Below, one piece after another: positions 1 to 8,330 of a stretch of 64,000 nt of DNA. The stretch lies in assembly GCF_009905605.1 (NCBI RefSeq), contig NZ_JAAAKZ010000002.1, forward strand, positions 496,001 to 560,000. Reading direction: 5' to 3'. Origin of the DNA: Runella sp. CRIBMP. Lineage in GTDB: Bacteria > Bacteroidota > Bacteroidia > Cytophagales > Spirosomataceae. The notes under the pieces are model-generated. The model saw only the letters and a list, made by a program, of their open reading frames with translations, was not told where the DNA came from and did no database searches. How positions within the stretch are numbered: the first letter of the stretch is position 1; each line of letters opens with the position of its first letter. A program made the translations under genes and the position numbers.

Positions 1-1
1 G

Positions 2-85
2 CCCTTAGATACGCTCCGTTGGTTGGTCATTTTGGTTATTGTTTATACTTCTGTGGTCATGATTAGGTCGGCATATTCAAAATAA
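2..85 (+). CDS. C-terminal fragment of an integral membrane protein (cut by window edge)
   Basis: An open frame runs from the first bases of the window to a TAA at 83-85. It encodes 27 residues, mostly one hydrophobic helix (WLVILVIVYTSVVMI) followed by a short polar tail RSAYSK. This is what the last transmembrane helix of a permease looks like. The pattern LRW-hydrophobic-YTS is compatible with the C-terminus of TauE/SafE-type exporters, but that is a guess from a very short piece. It converges with the S9 peptidase gene. Only about 28 bp separate the two stop codons and no clear terminator is visible there. Confidence 0.45.
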   Translation, partial: PLDTLRWLVILVIVYTSVVMIRSAYSK

Positions 86-112
86 TATATCGTCTTATTC
101 TTAGTGCATTTC

Positions 113-2347
113 TCACAAATTATCCTTCCAAAACTTTTCCATTGACCGTCTCATGTGCAACGTAGTATTTTCACGCTGATTGATACTGTGGTCGCGCATA
201 GGATAGGACAACATGCTGAAAAGCTTGTTGTGCTTGATTAATTCATTGGCCAGTAATTCAAAGTTTTGATAATGCACGTTGTCGTCGGCGGTGCCGTGTA
301 TAATCATCAAATTTCCTTTTAGTTTGCTGGCGTGCGTCACAGGAGAGCCTTCTCTGTATCCTTCCACATTGTCGGAAGGCAAGCCCATGTATCTTTCTTG
401 GTAAATATTATCATATAGGGTTTGAAGTGCCACAAAAGAAACCGCAATGCCCGTTTTATAGACATCGGAATGGCGAAACATACAATGAAGCGACATTTGC
501 CCTCCGCCACTCCATCCCCAAATACCAATGCGTTTGGCATCTACAAATGGATACATTGTTATGATTTTTTTGGCCGCTTTGGCTTGGTCATCAGCGGCCA
601 ATAGGCCAATTTGTCGGTAAATACACTTTCTAAAATCACGGCCTCTTGGCACTTTGGTTCCTCGGTTGTCGACGCTCATCACTACATAGCCTTGATTGGC
701 GAGGTATTGGTGCCAAAAATTATCACCCGTTCCCCAATTGTCTTGCACAGTTGAGCCGGCAGGCTCGCCATAAACATGAAAAATAACGGGGTATTTTTTC
801 TTTGGATCGAAAGACTTAGGTTTAATAATCCATGCATCTAAAACCGCCTCGCCAATGTCCACCTTAAAAAATTCTTTGGGACGCAGCGCCAGTTCTTTCA
901 TTTTGGTTTTTAAGTCCGCATTGTCTTGCAATAGCTTGATTTCTGTGTGGGTATTAAGATTGATAAGCGAAATTCTTCGCGGTGTGGTCGCATTTTCAAA
1001 AGTATGAATGGCATATTGGGCATCGTCAGAAATTTGATAGCTATGCTGACCTGCCAAGTTTTTGGGAGAAACTCGTTCTGCTTCGCCTTTCCCATCTATT
1101 CTACTGCGGTACAAGTAGCGTTGGGTAAAGTTTTCGGGCGAGGCGATGTAATACACATAGCCACCCTTGGGATCAATGCAGTTGATATTCACTACGTCAA
1201 AATTCCCCTTGGTGATTAGGCTTGATTGTTTGCCATCTCTCGATACTTTGTAAAGGTGCAGCCAACCATCTTTTTCGCTTGTCCACGTAAAGAATTGATT
1301 GTTTTCCAGCCAAACAATGTTGTCGTGTAAATCCAAATACGCCTCATCTTTATCGGTCAAAATGGTATTCAAAGCCATCGTTTTGGTATTTCCAATCCAG
1401 ACAGTATTAGTGTTTTGAAGACGGTTCAATTGCTGAATCATCACTTCGTCAGATGCAGGAATAAATTCCATGCGCGCCAAGTAATTATTTGTTGGGTCGC
1501 CGGGTACATTAAACCACTTGGTTTCACCCCCTGAGGCTGAAATCACTCCTATTTTTACGGCAGAATTGGCCGTTCCTACTTTGGGATAAGGCAACGGAAT
1601 GGGTTTTGAATAAATAGAGTCCACATTGTTAATCATGTAAAAAGTACCCACGTTTTTGGTGTCCGACTGCCAGTAGGCTATACTCTTTCCGTCGGGACTC
1701 CACCTAAATCCGTCTCGGCAATCAAGTTCTTCTTCATAGACCCAGTCAAAAGTACCATTGATGATATTGCCGCCGCCGTCGGTTGTCAATTTTGTAATTT
1801 TACCCGAAGTGAGGTCTTCTACATAAATATTGAGTTTACTTACGTAGGCAGCCCGTATGCCATCGGGCGAGAATTTAGCAAACATCAGCGTAGCTTCTTC
1901 CAATCCCTTGCCGAGTTGGCTCAATTTGTTGGTTTGGAGGTCTAAAACCCAATAATCTCCTCTCGAATTTTGTCGCCAAACTTTTCGTGTATTGGTAAAA
2001 ATCAAGAGTTTGGAGTTGTCTTCTGACCAAATATAATTGGCGATTACCAAAGGGGTGGATGTACCTGTGGGAGTGAGTTGGGCTGCACTCACGAGGGTCT
2101 TTTTTGCCCCCGAATTTACCTCGTATCTCACTATTTCATTTCCGTTGGTGGATGCGTTATTTTCAATTGTTGAATAGCCCGCATTGTCTTTCATCCATCG
2201 GATTGCTCCAAACCCCTTGGCGCTGTACAAGTTGTTTTTGTAGATGTCTTCTAAGGTTAGCACTTTGGTGTTTTTTTGACCAATTGTGCTGTTATTCAAG
2301 AAAATAGCTACGCCAACGAATAGCCAAAGAGATAAGTTCTTAGTCAT
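113..2347 (-). CDS. S9 family peptidase, DPP IV / prolyl tripeptidyl peptidase-like
   Basis: This is a secreted or periplasmic serine peptidase that should remove dipeptides or tripeptides after proline. The 744-residue product starts with a signal peptide (residues 1-24, ending TIGQ). A DPP IV-type beta-propeller follows, holding the DWVYEEE motif at 201-207 whose glutamates bind the substrate N-terminus in this family. The C-terminal alpha/beta-hydrolase domain carries GWSGGG with nucleophile Ser613, HGTADDN with Asp688, and His720 in the RDHS segment, so the whole catalytic triad is present. Length is normal for the family. It is the last gene of the minus-strand SusCD locus, 50 bp after the GH95 gene, and probably transcribed with it. 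A peptidase in a glycan locus suggests the target may be a glycoprotein, which is inference. Confidence 0.93.
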   Translation of the reverse strand: MTKNLSLWLFVGVAIFLNNSTIGQKNTKVLTLEDIYKNNLYSAKGFGAIRWMKDNAGYSTIENNASTNGNEIVRYEVNSGAKKTLVSAAQLTPTGTSTPLVIANYIWSEDNSKLLIFTNTRKVWRQNSRGDYWVLDLQTNKLSQLGKGLEEATLMFAKFSPDGIRAAYVSKLNIYVEDLTSGKITKLTTDGGGNIINGTFDWVYEEELDCRDGFRWSPDGKSIAYWQSDTKNVGTFYMINNVDSIYSKPIPLPYPKVGTANSAVKIGVISASGGETKWFNVPGDPTNNYLARMEFIPASDEVMIQQLNRLQNTNTVWIGNTKTMALNTILTDKDEAYLDLHDNIVWLENNQFFTWTSEKDGWLHLYKVSRDGKQSSLITKGNFDVVNINCIDPKGGYVYYIASPENFTQRYLYRSRIDGKGEAERVSPKNLAGQHSYQISDDAQYAIHTFENATTPRRISLINLNTHTEIKLLQDNADLKTKMKELALRPKEFFKVDIGEAVLDAWIIKPKSFDPKKKYPVIFHVYGEPAGSTVQDNWGTGDNFWHQYLANQGYVVMSVDNRGTKVPRGRDFRKCIYRQIGLLAADDQAKAAKKIITMYPFVDAKRIGIWGWSGGGQMSLHCMFRHSDVYKTGIAVSFVALQTLYDNIYQERYMGLPSDNVEGYREGSPVTHASKLKGNLMIIHGTADDNVHYQNFELLANELIKHNKLFSMLSYPMRDHSINQRENTTLHMRRSMEKFWKDNL

Positions 2348-2399
2348 TTTATTACTGTAAAAATGTTAAAAAGAAGGAAACAATCTCAAATTACAAAAT

Positions 2400-4859
2400 T
2401 CACTCAACAACATATACTTCACCTTTCACGGTTTTAATTTCGATGATTCCGTTGGGCAATTTTTGAAATGCTACCATTTTACCATTTTGGGTAACAACCT
2501 TTGCATTCGGCAAGGCTTCTAATCGGCAGATTCCACCTGCTTTTGACTTGATTTTCAATTGGGTAAGTTGCTTATTTTTCCAAACATAATCCAACTCAAA
2601 AGCCCCTCTGGCGCATACTCCTTTGAACGCTCCTGAACTCCAATCGTCGGGCAAGGCGGGTAGTAATTTGATAAAACCATCGTGCGATTGCATCAACATT
2701 TCGGTGATGGCGGCAGTTACACCAAATGTGCCATCCACCTGTGGGGCTCTTCCACACAAAGCAAACAGCGACGAGCAACTTTGTTCTCTGATGAAGCCTT
2801 TGTAAATCTTATTGGCCCTGTTGCCATCACCCAGCCTTGCCCACAGCGCCATTTTCCAGGCTCTGGACCAACCTGTGGAAGCATCACCACGCTCTTCCAA
2901 TACTTTTTTATAGGCCTCTATCAGCGCGGGAGTTCTTTTTTCGTACAACACCTTCCCTGGATATAGGCCATACATGTGCGAAAAATGTCGGTGATTTTTT
3001 TCCAACGATTTCCAGTCGTCTGCCCATTCCTGCAACGAACCATCCCAGCCGATTTGGGGCGGCACTAATTTTTCTCTTGCGGCTTTCACCTGCTGAACAA
3101 AAGCGCCATTGTCGCCCAAAATGGCAGAAGCTTCTACGAAATAGCCGAACAAATCATAGAGAATTTGCATGTCTATCGAAGAGCCTGCGCATATCGTTGT
3201 GCCTTCTCTAAAACTCGCCGTTACTTCATCAAAATAAGGCTTGTTACCACCTCCATCGGGGAAGTTTTCGGGCGAGGTAGAAGGATTGGTTACCAACCAT
3301 TTGCCATTGGGATGAGGCTTTAAGAAGTCCATAAAAAACTGCACTGAGCCTTTCATTAATGGATAGGTCTCTTTGAGAAATGCTGCGTCCATGGTGTATT
3401 GATAATGCTCCCAAAGGTGGGTGCATAGCCAAGCACCGCCTACGGTAAATGTCCCCCACGTAGGGCCATCCATGGGGGCAGCTACGCGCCATAGGTCTGT
3501 ATTCTGGTGAAAAACCCAGCCTTTTGCGCCATAATGCTCACGGGCTACTTGCGAACCTTGGTCTGTCAATTCTCTAATCATACGAACCAATGGCTCGGCA
3601 CATTCCGAAAGGTTGCTACTTTCCACAGGCCAATAATTCATTTGTGTATTGATATTGGTCGTGTATTTTGAATCCCAAGAAGGGTTCATGTCGTCGTTCC
3701 AAATGCCCTGTAAATTAGCGGGTTCGGTGCCAGGCCGAGAAGATGTAATCATCAAATACCGGCCAAAATTATAACTTAATGCCGACAGTGAGGGGTCAGG
3801 ACTCGTTTGTATTTTCTGAATTCGTTCGGGTAAAGGAAGAAAGGAGTTTTCAGTGATTGGCAATTGGAGAGAAACTCGGCCAAAATAGTGTTTATAATCG
3901 GCCAAAGCCGCCTCAAAAATGGCGGTATATGATTTGCCCTTTATCTTTGTAAAATAATCCTCTACCCTTTGGTGTGGGTTGGCACTCACGTCTTTGTAAT
4001 TCACAAAATTGGTGGCTGCTGCAAAATACAAGGTGACGACGTTGGCATTTTCGACGATTAAATCCACTCCATCGGTTTTCATAGTTCCACCTTCGGGAAC
4101 AGCTTTTATACGGGCTTCGTATTTTAGTTTGCCTGCAACCCCCATATAATCAGCCGATTTTCCAGTCAAAATCAAGCCGTCGGAGCCATATGGATCCATT
4201 CTGAAATAGTCGGTGGCGTAATTGGAATGGGCTTGGTTTCTTACGCCTCTGAGATTTGCTTTGAAAGAAATACTACCTGATTTATCGGCCGTTAGTCGAA
4301 TCACAATTACTTGGTCGGGGGCGGAGGCAAACACCTCTCGTTGGTAGGTGACGCCGTTTGATTTGTACGAAACCGAGGTAATTCCACTTTCTAAGTTCAG
4401 CCATCGTTGGTATTCGGTAGTTGAATCTTGGTTTTTGAAAAACAAATGGAGATTGGCAAGACTTTGGTATTTCTGTTGCTCAACAGGATAACCCATCAAA
4501 TTTCTCCCGAATAGATTATGAGCCGCTAAATATTTTTCTTCAAATACCAGTTTTTGGATTTCTGATAATACTTTATAGCCGCCTTTTACAACTGTAGAAT
4601 AGGGCCCGCCCGACCAGTAGGTTTCTTCGTTGAGTTGAATCCGTTCTTCTCCACTTCGCCCAAAAACCATCGCCCCCAATCTGCCATTGCCGACAGGCAG
4701 CGCTTCGTCCCATTTTTTGGCTGGTGTATTGTACCAACTTACCGTAGATGGGTTAAATGCCTTTGCATTGATTTTAATAGCAAAATCATCGTGCTGCGCA
4801 TTGGAATAAACCACTGACAACAAGTTAATAGACAAGAATAAAAGTGTGTTTAATTTCAT
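2400..4859 (-). CDS. Glycoside hydrolase family 95 (alpha-L-fucosidase type)
   Basis: Likely an inverting exo-glycosidase that removes alpha-1,2-linked L-fucose; some GH95 members act on L-galactose instead. The product is 819 residues from the ATG at 4859. A longer frame begins at a TTG (4895), but the ATG directly precedes a good signal peptide (MKLNTLLFLSINLL, ending SNAQ). The family signatures are present: IWNDDMNPSWDSKYTTNIN with the Asn-Ile-Asn pair at about 402-404, a TSPEN segment with Glu about 531, and QVDG with Asp about 708. These match by position the Asn/Asn/Glu/Asp active site known from bifidobacterial AfcA; the exact mapping is inferred. An N-terminal beta-sandwich, a helical (alpha/alpha)6 barrel and a small C-terminal beta domain fit the length. 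It lies between the DUF1080 and S9 genes of the SusCD locus. Confidence 0.92.
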   Translation of the reverse strand: MKLNTLLFLSINLLSVVYSNAQHDDFAIKINAKAFNPSTVSWYNTPAKKWDEALPVGNGRLGAMVFGRSGEERIQLNEETYWSGGPYSTVVKGGYKVLSEIQKLVFEEKYLAAHNLFGRNLMGYPVEQQKYQSLANLHLFFKNQDSTTEYQRWLNLESGITSVSYKSNGVTYQREVFASAPDQVIVIRLTADKSGSISFKANLRGVRNQAHSNYATDYFRMDPYGSDGLILTGKSADYMGVAGKLKYEARIKAVPEGGTMKTDGVDLIVENANVVTLYFAAATNFVNYKDVSANPHQRVEDYFTKIKGKSYTAIFEAALADYKHYFGRVSLQLPITENSFLPLPERIQKIQTSPDPSLSALSYNFGRYLMITSSRPGTEPANLQGIWNDDMNPSWDSKYTTNINTQMNYWPVESSNLSECAEPLVRMIRELTDQGSQVAREHYGAKGWVFHQNTDLWRVAAPMDGPTWGTFTVGGAWLCTHLWEHYQYTMDAAFLKETYPLMKGSVQFFMDFLKPHPNGKWLVTNPSTSPENFPDGGGNKPYFDEVTASFREGTTICAGSSIDMQILYDLFGYFVEASAILGDNGAFVQQVKAAREKLVPPQIGWDGSLQEWADDWKSLEKNHRHFSHMYGLYPGKVLYEKRTPALIEAYKKVLEERGDASTGWSRAWKMALWARLGDGNRANKIYKGFIREQSCSSLFALCGRAPQVDGTFGVTAAITEMLMQSHDGFIKLLPALPDDWSSGAFKGVCARGAFELDYVWKNKQLTQLKIKSKAGGICRLEALPNAKVVTQNGKMVAFQKLPNGIIEIKTVKGEVYVVE

Positions 4860-4923
4860 ACAATTTTGCAGCTTAATTACTTTCAAGCTAAACAAAAAAA
4901 GGCCAATCTCTTACTTCAAAAAA

Positions 4924-6294
4924 CTATAACTCCCTGATTTTAATGCTTCTAAAATGAACTTCGTCGCCGTGGTCCTGCAAAAGTATATGCCCTGCTACTG
5001 CCTGCGCAAAATTGGGGTAGGTGTTGTATTTACTTTTGGCCACTAGATTGCGAAAAATCTGCGAATAGCGGTCGTATTCTACCATTTTGAGGTTATTGAG
5101 CCAATGCTCGACGTGCCCATCCCTTACTACCAACCGTAATTTATTCCATTTACCCGGCGGATTCATCCGTTTTGCGGTACTGCCTTCCGACAAATTTTCG
5201 GCCGTGACAAGGTCATACAAAGAAGCTGTGGTACGATTGCCCCCCACACCTGCTTTGGCATCAGGATGCTCTTTGTCGTCGAGGATTTGAAACTCAGGCC
5301 CTAGGCCCGTACCCGCTCTTTTTTTGCGGTCTTCTACCACAAAATATTTCAGCCCGCTGTTGGCCCCCGTCGTGAGTTTAAAATCCATTTCGAGTTCAAA
5401 GTTTGAAAATTCTTTGTCGGTAATAATATCGCCGCTTTTGACCAACGTATCTTTTTTAGTGCCAAGCACTTTCAAAACTCCATCTTGAATAGCCCAGCCC
5501 ACCGCTGGAAACTTATCGTCATTGGCTAATCGCCAACCCTCGGTGGTTTTGCCATCCCACAGCAACCGCCATCCTTTTCTTTTTTCATTTTCCGACAGCT
5601 CGTTAAGCAAATAGCTGATTTCAGGTGCTTCTTCGCCTCCTTTAAAAATAACCTCTTTCAGATTATCCGTCGCAATTCTGATGTTTTTCCATTGAACCGT
5701 CAGTCCAACCTGTTCTTCTTTCTTGATTTGATGCACCTGCAACGCAATAAATCCGCGAGCGGTTTGAGGGTCGAGAAGATTGGTACATGGAATACCATTT
5801 ATCCATGTTTTAAGGCTATTGCCGATGGCTTCGATGTGGTATTTATTCCATTGGCCCAATTTAAAGGCGTTTTGACCTTTGGGATTTACTGACAAGGGAT
5901 ACAGCCAACCGTTGCGTCCTTCGTCGAAAATCCCTCCCGACCAAGCCCGGTCACCGGGGTCGATTTCGACCTGATAGCCGTGTACTTTTCCAGCCATAAC
6001 GGCAGGGTCGCTGATGCTTCTAATCTGAATGCCAGAGTTCAGGCCTGCCTCTACTTTTACATCAAGTTCCAACACAAAATCACCGTAAGTAGCTTCAGTA
6101 CACAGAAAACTATTGGGGGTATTAAGCTGAGAAACCCCGACAATTGTATTATTGACGATTTTGTATTCGGCGTTTCCATTCCGTTTTACCCAACCTTTTA
6201 AATCTTTTCCATTAAAAAGGTCTTTCCATTGGGCTTGGACAGAAGAATTGACAGAAAGAAGGGCAATTAAACCAATCGAAAAAATAGATTTCAT
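4924..6294 (-). CDS. Tandem DUF1080 (3-keto-disaccharide hydrolase-type) protein
   Basis: The product is a secreted protein of 456 residues with two concanavalin-like DUF1080 domains. Copy one covers about residues 22-207 (WKDLFNGKDLKGW at its start, QVHQIK near its end). Copy two covers about 240-456 (WRLLWDGKTTEGW at its start, LQDHGDEVHFRSIKIREL at its end). The family is linked to hydrolysis of 3-keto-glycosides and is common in Bacteroidota and Planctomycetes glycan loci; which copy is catalytic cannot be told here. Frames from a TTG (6327) or an ATG (6321) exist, but the ATG at 6294 starts directly at a typical signal peptide (MKSIFSIGLIALL, ending VQAQ). It lies downstream of susD, after a 150-bp gap that contains a hairpin. 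Confidence 0.88.
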   Translation of the reverse strand: MKSIFSIGLIALLSVNSSVQAQWKDLFNGKDLKGWVKRNGNAEYKIVNNTIVGVSQLNTPNSFLCTEATYGDFVLELDVKVEAGLNSGIQIRSISDPAVMAGKVHGYQVEIDPGDRAWSGGIFDEGRNGWLYPLSVNPKGQNAFKLGQWNKYHIEAIGNSLKTWINGIPCTNLLDPQTARGFIALQVHQIKKEEQVGLTVQWKNIRIATDNLKEVIFKGGEEAPEISYLLNELSENEKRKGWRLLWDGKTTEGWRLANDDKFPAVGWAIQDGVLKVLGTKKDTLVKSGDIITDKEFSNFELEMDFKLTTGANSGLKYFVVEDRKKRAGTGLGPEFQILDDKEHPDAKAGVGGNRTTASLYDLVTAENLSEGSTAKRMNPPGKWNKLRLVVRDGHVEHWLNNLKMVEYDRYSQIFRNLVAKSKYNTYPNFAQAVAGHILLQDHGDEVHFRSIKIREL

Positions 6295-6337
6295 CGTAAT
6301 TTTTGAGTAAGAGGTGGGCATGGTCAAAAGCGTTAAA

Positions 6338-6371
6338 AAAAGAGAAGAAAAACGGATTCTTCTTCTCTTTT
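6338..6371 (-). terminator. Hairpin between susD and the enzyme genes
   Basis: A 12-bp inverted repeat pairs 6338-6349 (AAAAGAGAAGAA) with 6360-6371. Read on the minus strand, the hairpin ends in a run of T. It lies inside the operon, 74 bp after the susD stop and 44 bp before the DUF1080 start. It could act as a partial terminator or an RNA stabilizer. Pairing is A/G-rich, so the stem is only moderately stable. Confidence 0.5.
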
Positions 6372-6444
6372 CATTTCAGGTAAAGTGTTTTTTCTTTAAA
6401 ATTTATGCTATTTCTTGCGTTTTTTTTTCACGCTCGCTTCCGGC

Positions 6445-8307
6445 TTAATATCCTTCATTTTGCTTGAGAGCAGGAAACGACAAATCAATTTCACTCTGCG
6501 GAATCGGTCGCAAGTTGTGTTTGGCCGCAATCGACTGTCCTTTCACCCAAGGGTTATATTTTTTGACGCGTTCCACCAATTTACCAGTACGTTTCAAATC
6601 AAACCATCGGCTGTATTCTCCCATCAATTCTCTGGCTCTTTCGTCCAAAATCAAGTCAATTGAGATATTGGCGGCGGTGGCTCGGTAGGAGGCAGTCGCC
6701 AATGATTTTTGATTTTCAGGGGCGGCGGCACATTTGGGGTCGGTTCCCTTTTTGGTCCCCAAGGCACGGTCCAACACTTTGTTGTAATAGACCTCTGCAC
6801 CGCCCAATTTACCATTTTTTGCTCCTTTGACAATCGCCTCTGCTGCAATTAGATAAGCCTCTGCCGCTCTGAACACACATTCATTAAACGTTCCAAAAGC
6901 ATCACCGTAAGGAATGCCCGGCTGCCAAAATTTCCACATCAACGGCGGCTGAATGTTTAGCCCCGAATTATCAATGGGATACCCACCGCCGTATTCATCG
7001 GCATTTACGACAGCATAGTTTTTCTTGCCACCCAAGTCCACGCCTCTTTCGGCCAAGGTAGTGGCAGGTTTATTCCAAGGTCTGGCAAACATCACAGTAT
7101 CGCCCACGTTGAAGTTTATTCTCAAAGAGGGGTTGCTCAATGGTAGCGGTCTATAATCTTTTACCGCGGTAAGAGCATATCCAACACTTACAAAATTGTG
7201 TGCATAACGGGTATCATTGTCTGGATCAAAAAAACGGTAGCCTGCAGGTGTAACCTGATGTATGCCCAAACATCGGTTATAGTCACTTGTTCGACCTTTG
7301 GTACCGACAAACCCCTCGCCACTTGGTCCAAATTTAGAATGCAAGTCATTGCCACCGGCAGGGTCTTGTGTAAAAGCCGCATCTGTTTTATTGGTTAGTA
7401 CTTCAGAGTTGTACTGAACCGCAAAAATAATTTCGGGATTTTTATCATTTTGAGCCCCCGTGTATTGGGTCAGGGGGTTGTTTGAACGTTTAGGAAATAA
7501 ATCGCTGTAGTTGGCCGCCAACGGATAGGCATCTATTACTTTATCGGCGTATTGAAGTGCCATGTCAAAGTCGGCTGTTGTTCCGCCTAAAGCGTTGTTA
7601 AAGTTCCAACCTCTTGTTAAATACACCCGTGACAGCAAAAACTGCGCTGCACCTTTGGTAATACGACCATAATTGGTGGCGGTAACGGGCAATTTTGCTT
7701 CACAATCCAACAAATCTGTGATAATTTGTTTATAAACATCTGCCGAAGGAGCCCTTGGAAAATCTTTGCTCGGTGAAGTGATTTCTGCCAGTGGCATAGG
7801 AATATCGCCCCATTGCTGCACGGCATAAAACAGACACAAAGCCCGTAAAAACTTTGCTTCCGACACCCTGGCATCTTTCAATGCGGGTGCCATTGTGGTA
7901 ATATCATTGGCGCGAGTGATGGCCGAATTGGTTCTGGCGATTTCGGCATACAGCAACTGCCAAAGGCGTTGAATATCCGCCAAGTTAGCGTTAAATTCAG
8001 CATTATAGACGTCAAACAAACTCGGAACATTCTCTTTCCCAGTAACTGACGAAGGATTCCAGCCGCTTTGCGCGGTAAAAATATCGGTTCCCTGCAACAC
8101 CAAGATCCTGTTTTGGTGGATGTTTCTCAAAAGAGGATAACACGCCCGAACCAAATCTTCAAACCCCGCTTCGGTTTTAAAATAAACGTCGGTAGTAAGT
8201 GTGGTAACGGGCTTTTCAACCAAAAAGTCTTTTTCACAACCCGTAGCAAAAACGCCAATAAAGGCGATTGCCACCGATGTCAGTCGTAATTTATAGTGAG
8301 ATTTCAT
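6445..8307 (-). CDS. SusD/RagB family glycan-binding lipoprotein
   Basis: This is the surface-exposed lid of a SusCD uptake complex, binding oligosaccharide and handing it to the SusC barrel. The 620-residue product has a lipoprotein signal peptide with lipobox ATGC (Cys24) followed by EKDFLVEKPVT, the typical SusD start. A helical TPR-like core follows (for example RLWQLLYAEIARTNSAI and EAKFLRALCLFYAVQQWGD), and the C-terminal region ILDERARELMGEYSRWFDLKRTG is diagnostic of the family. Length is normal. It is 23 bp downstream of the susC gene and surely co-transcribed with it. The ligand cannot be read from sequence; the GH95 neighbour suggests a fucosylated glycan. Confidence 0.95.
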   Translation of the reverse strand: MKSHYKLRLTSVAIAFIGVFATGCEKDFLVEKPVTTLTTDVYFKTEAGFEDLVRACYPLLRNIHQNRILVLQGTDIFTAQSGWNPSSVTGKENVPSLFDVYNAEFNANLADIQRLWQLLYAEIARTNSAITRANDITTMAPALKDARVSEAKFLRALCLFYAVQQWGDIPMPLAEITSPSKDFPRAPSADVYKQIITDLLDCEAKLPVTATNYGRITKGAAQFLLSRVYLTRGWNFNNALGGTTADFDMALQYADKVIDAYPLAANYSDLFPKRSNNPLTQYTGAQNDKNPEIIFAVQYNSEVLTNKTDAAFTQDPAGGNDLHSKFGPSGEGFVGTKGRTSDYNRCLGIHQVTPAGYRFFDPDNDTRYAHNFVSVGYALTAVKDYRPLPLSNPSLRINFNVGDTVMFARPWNKPATTLAERGVDLGGKKNYAVVNADEYGGGYPIDNSGLNIQPPLMWKFWQPGIPYGDAFGTFNECVFRAAEAYLIAAEAIVKGAKNGKLGGAEVYYNKVLDRALGTKKGTDPKCAAAPENQKSLATASYRATAANISIDLILDERARELMGEYSRWFDLKRTGKLVERVKKYNPWVKGQSIAAKHNLRPIPQSEIDLSFPALKQNEGY

Positions 8308-8330
8308 TGTTTTTCTGATTAAAGGAAAGG

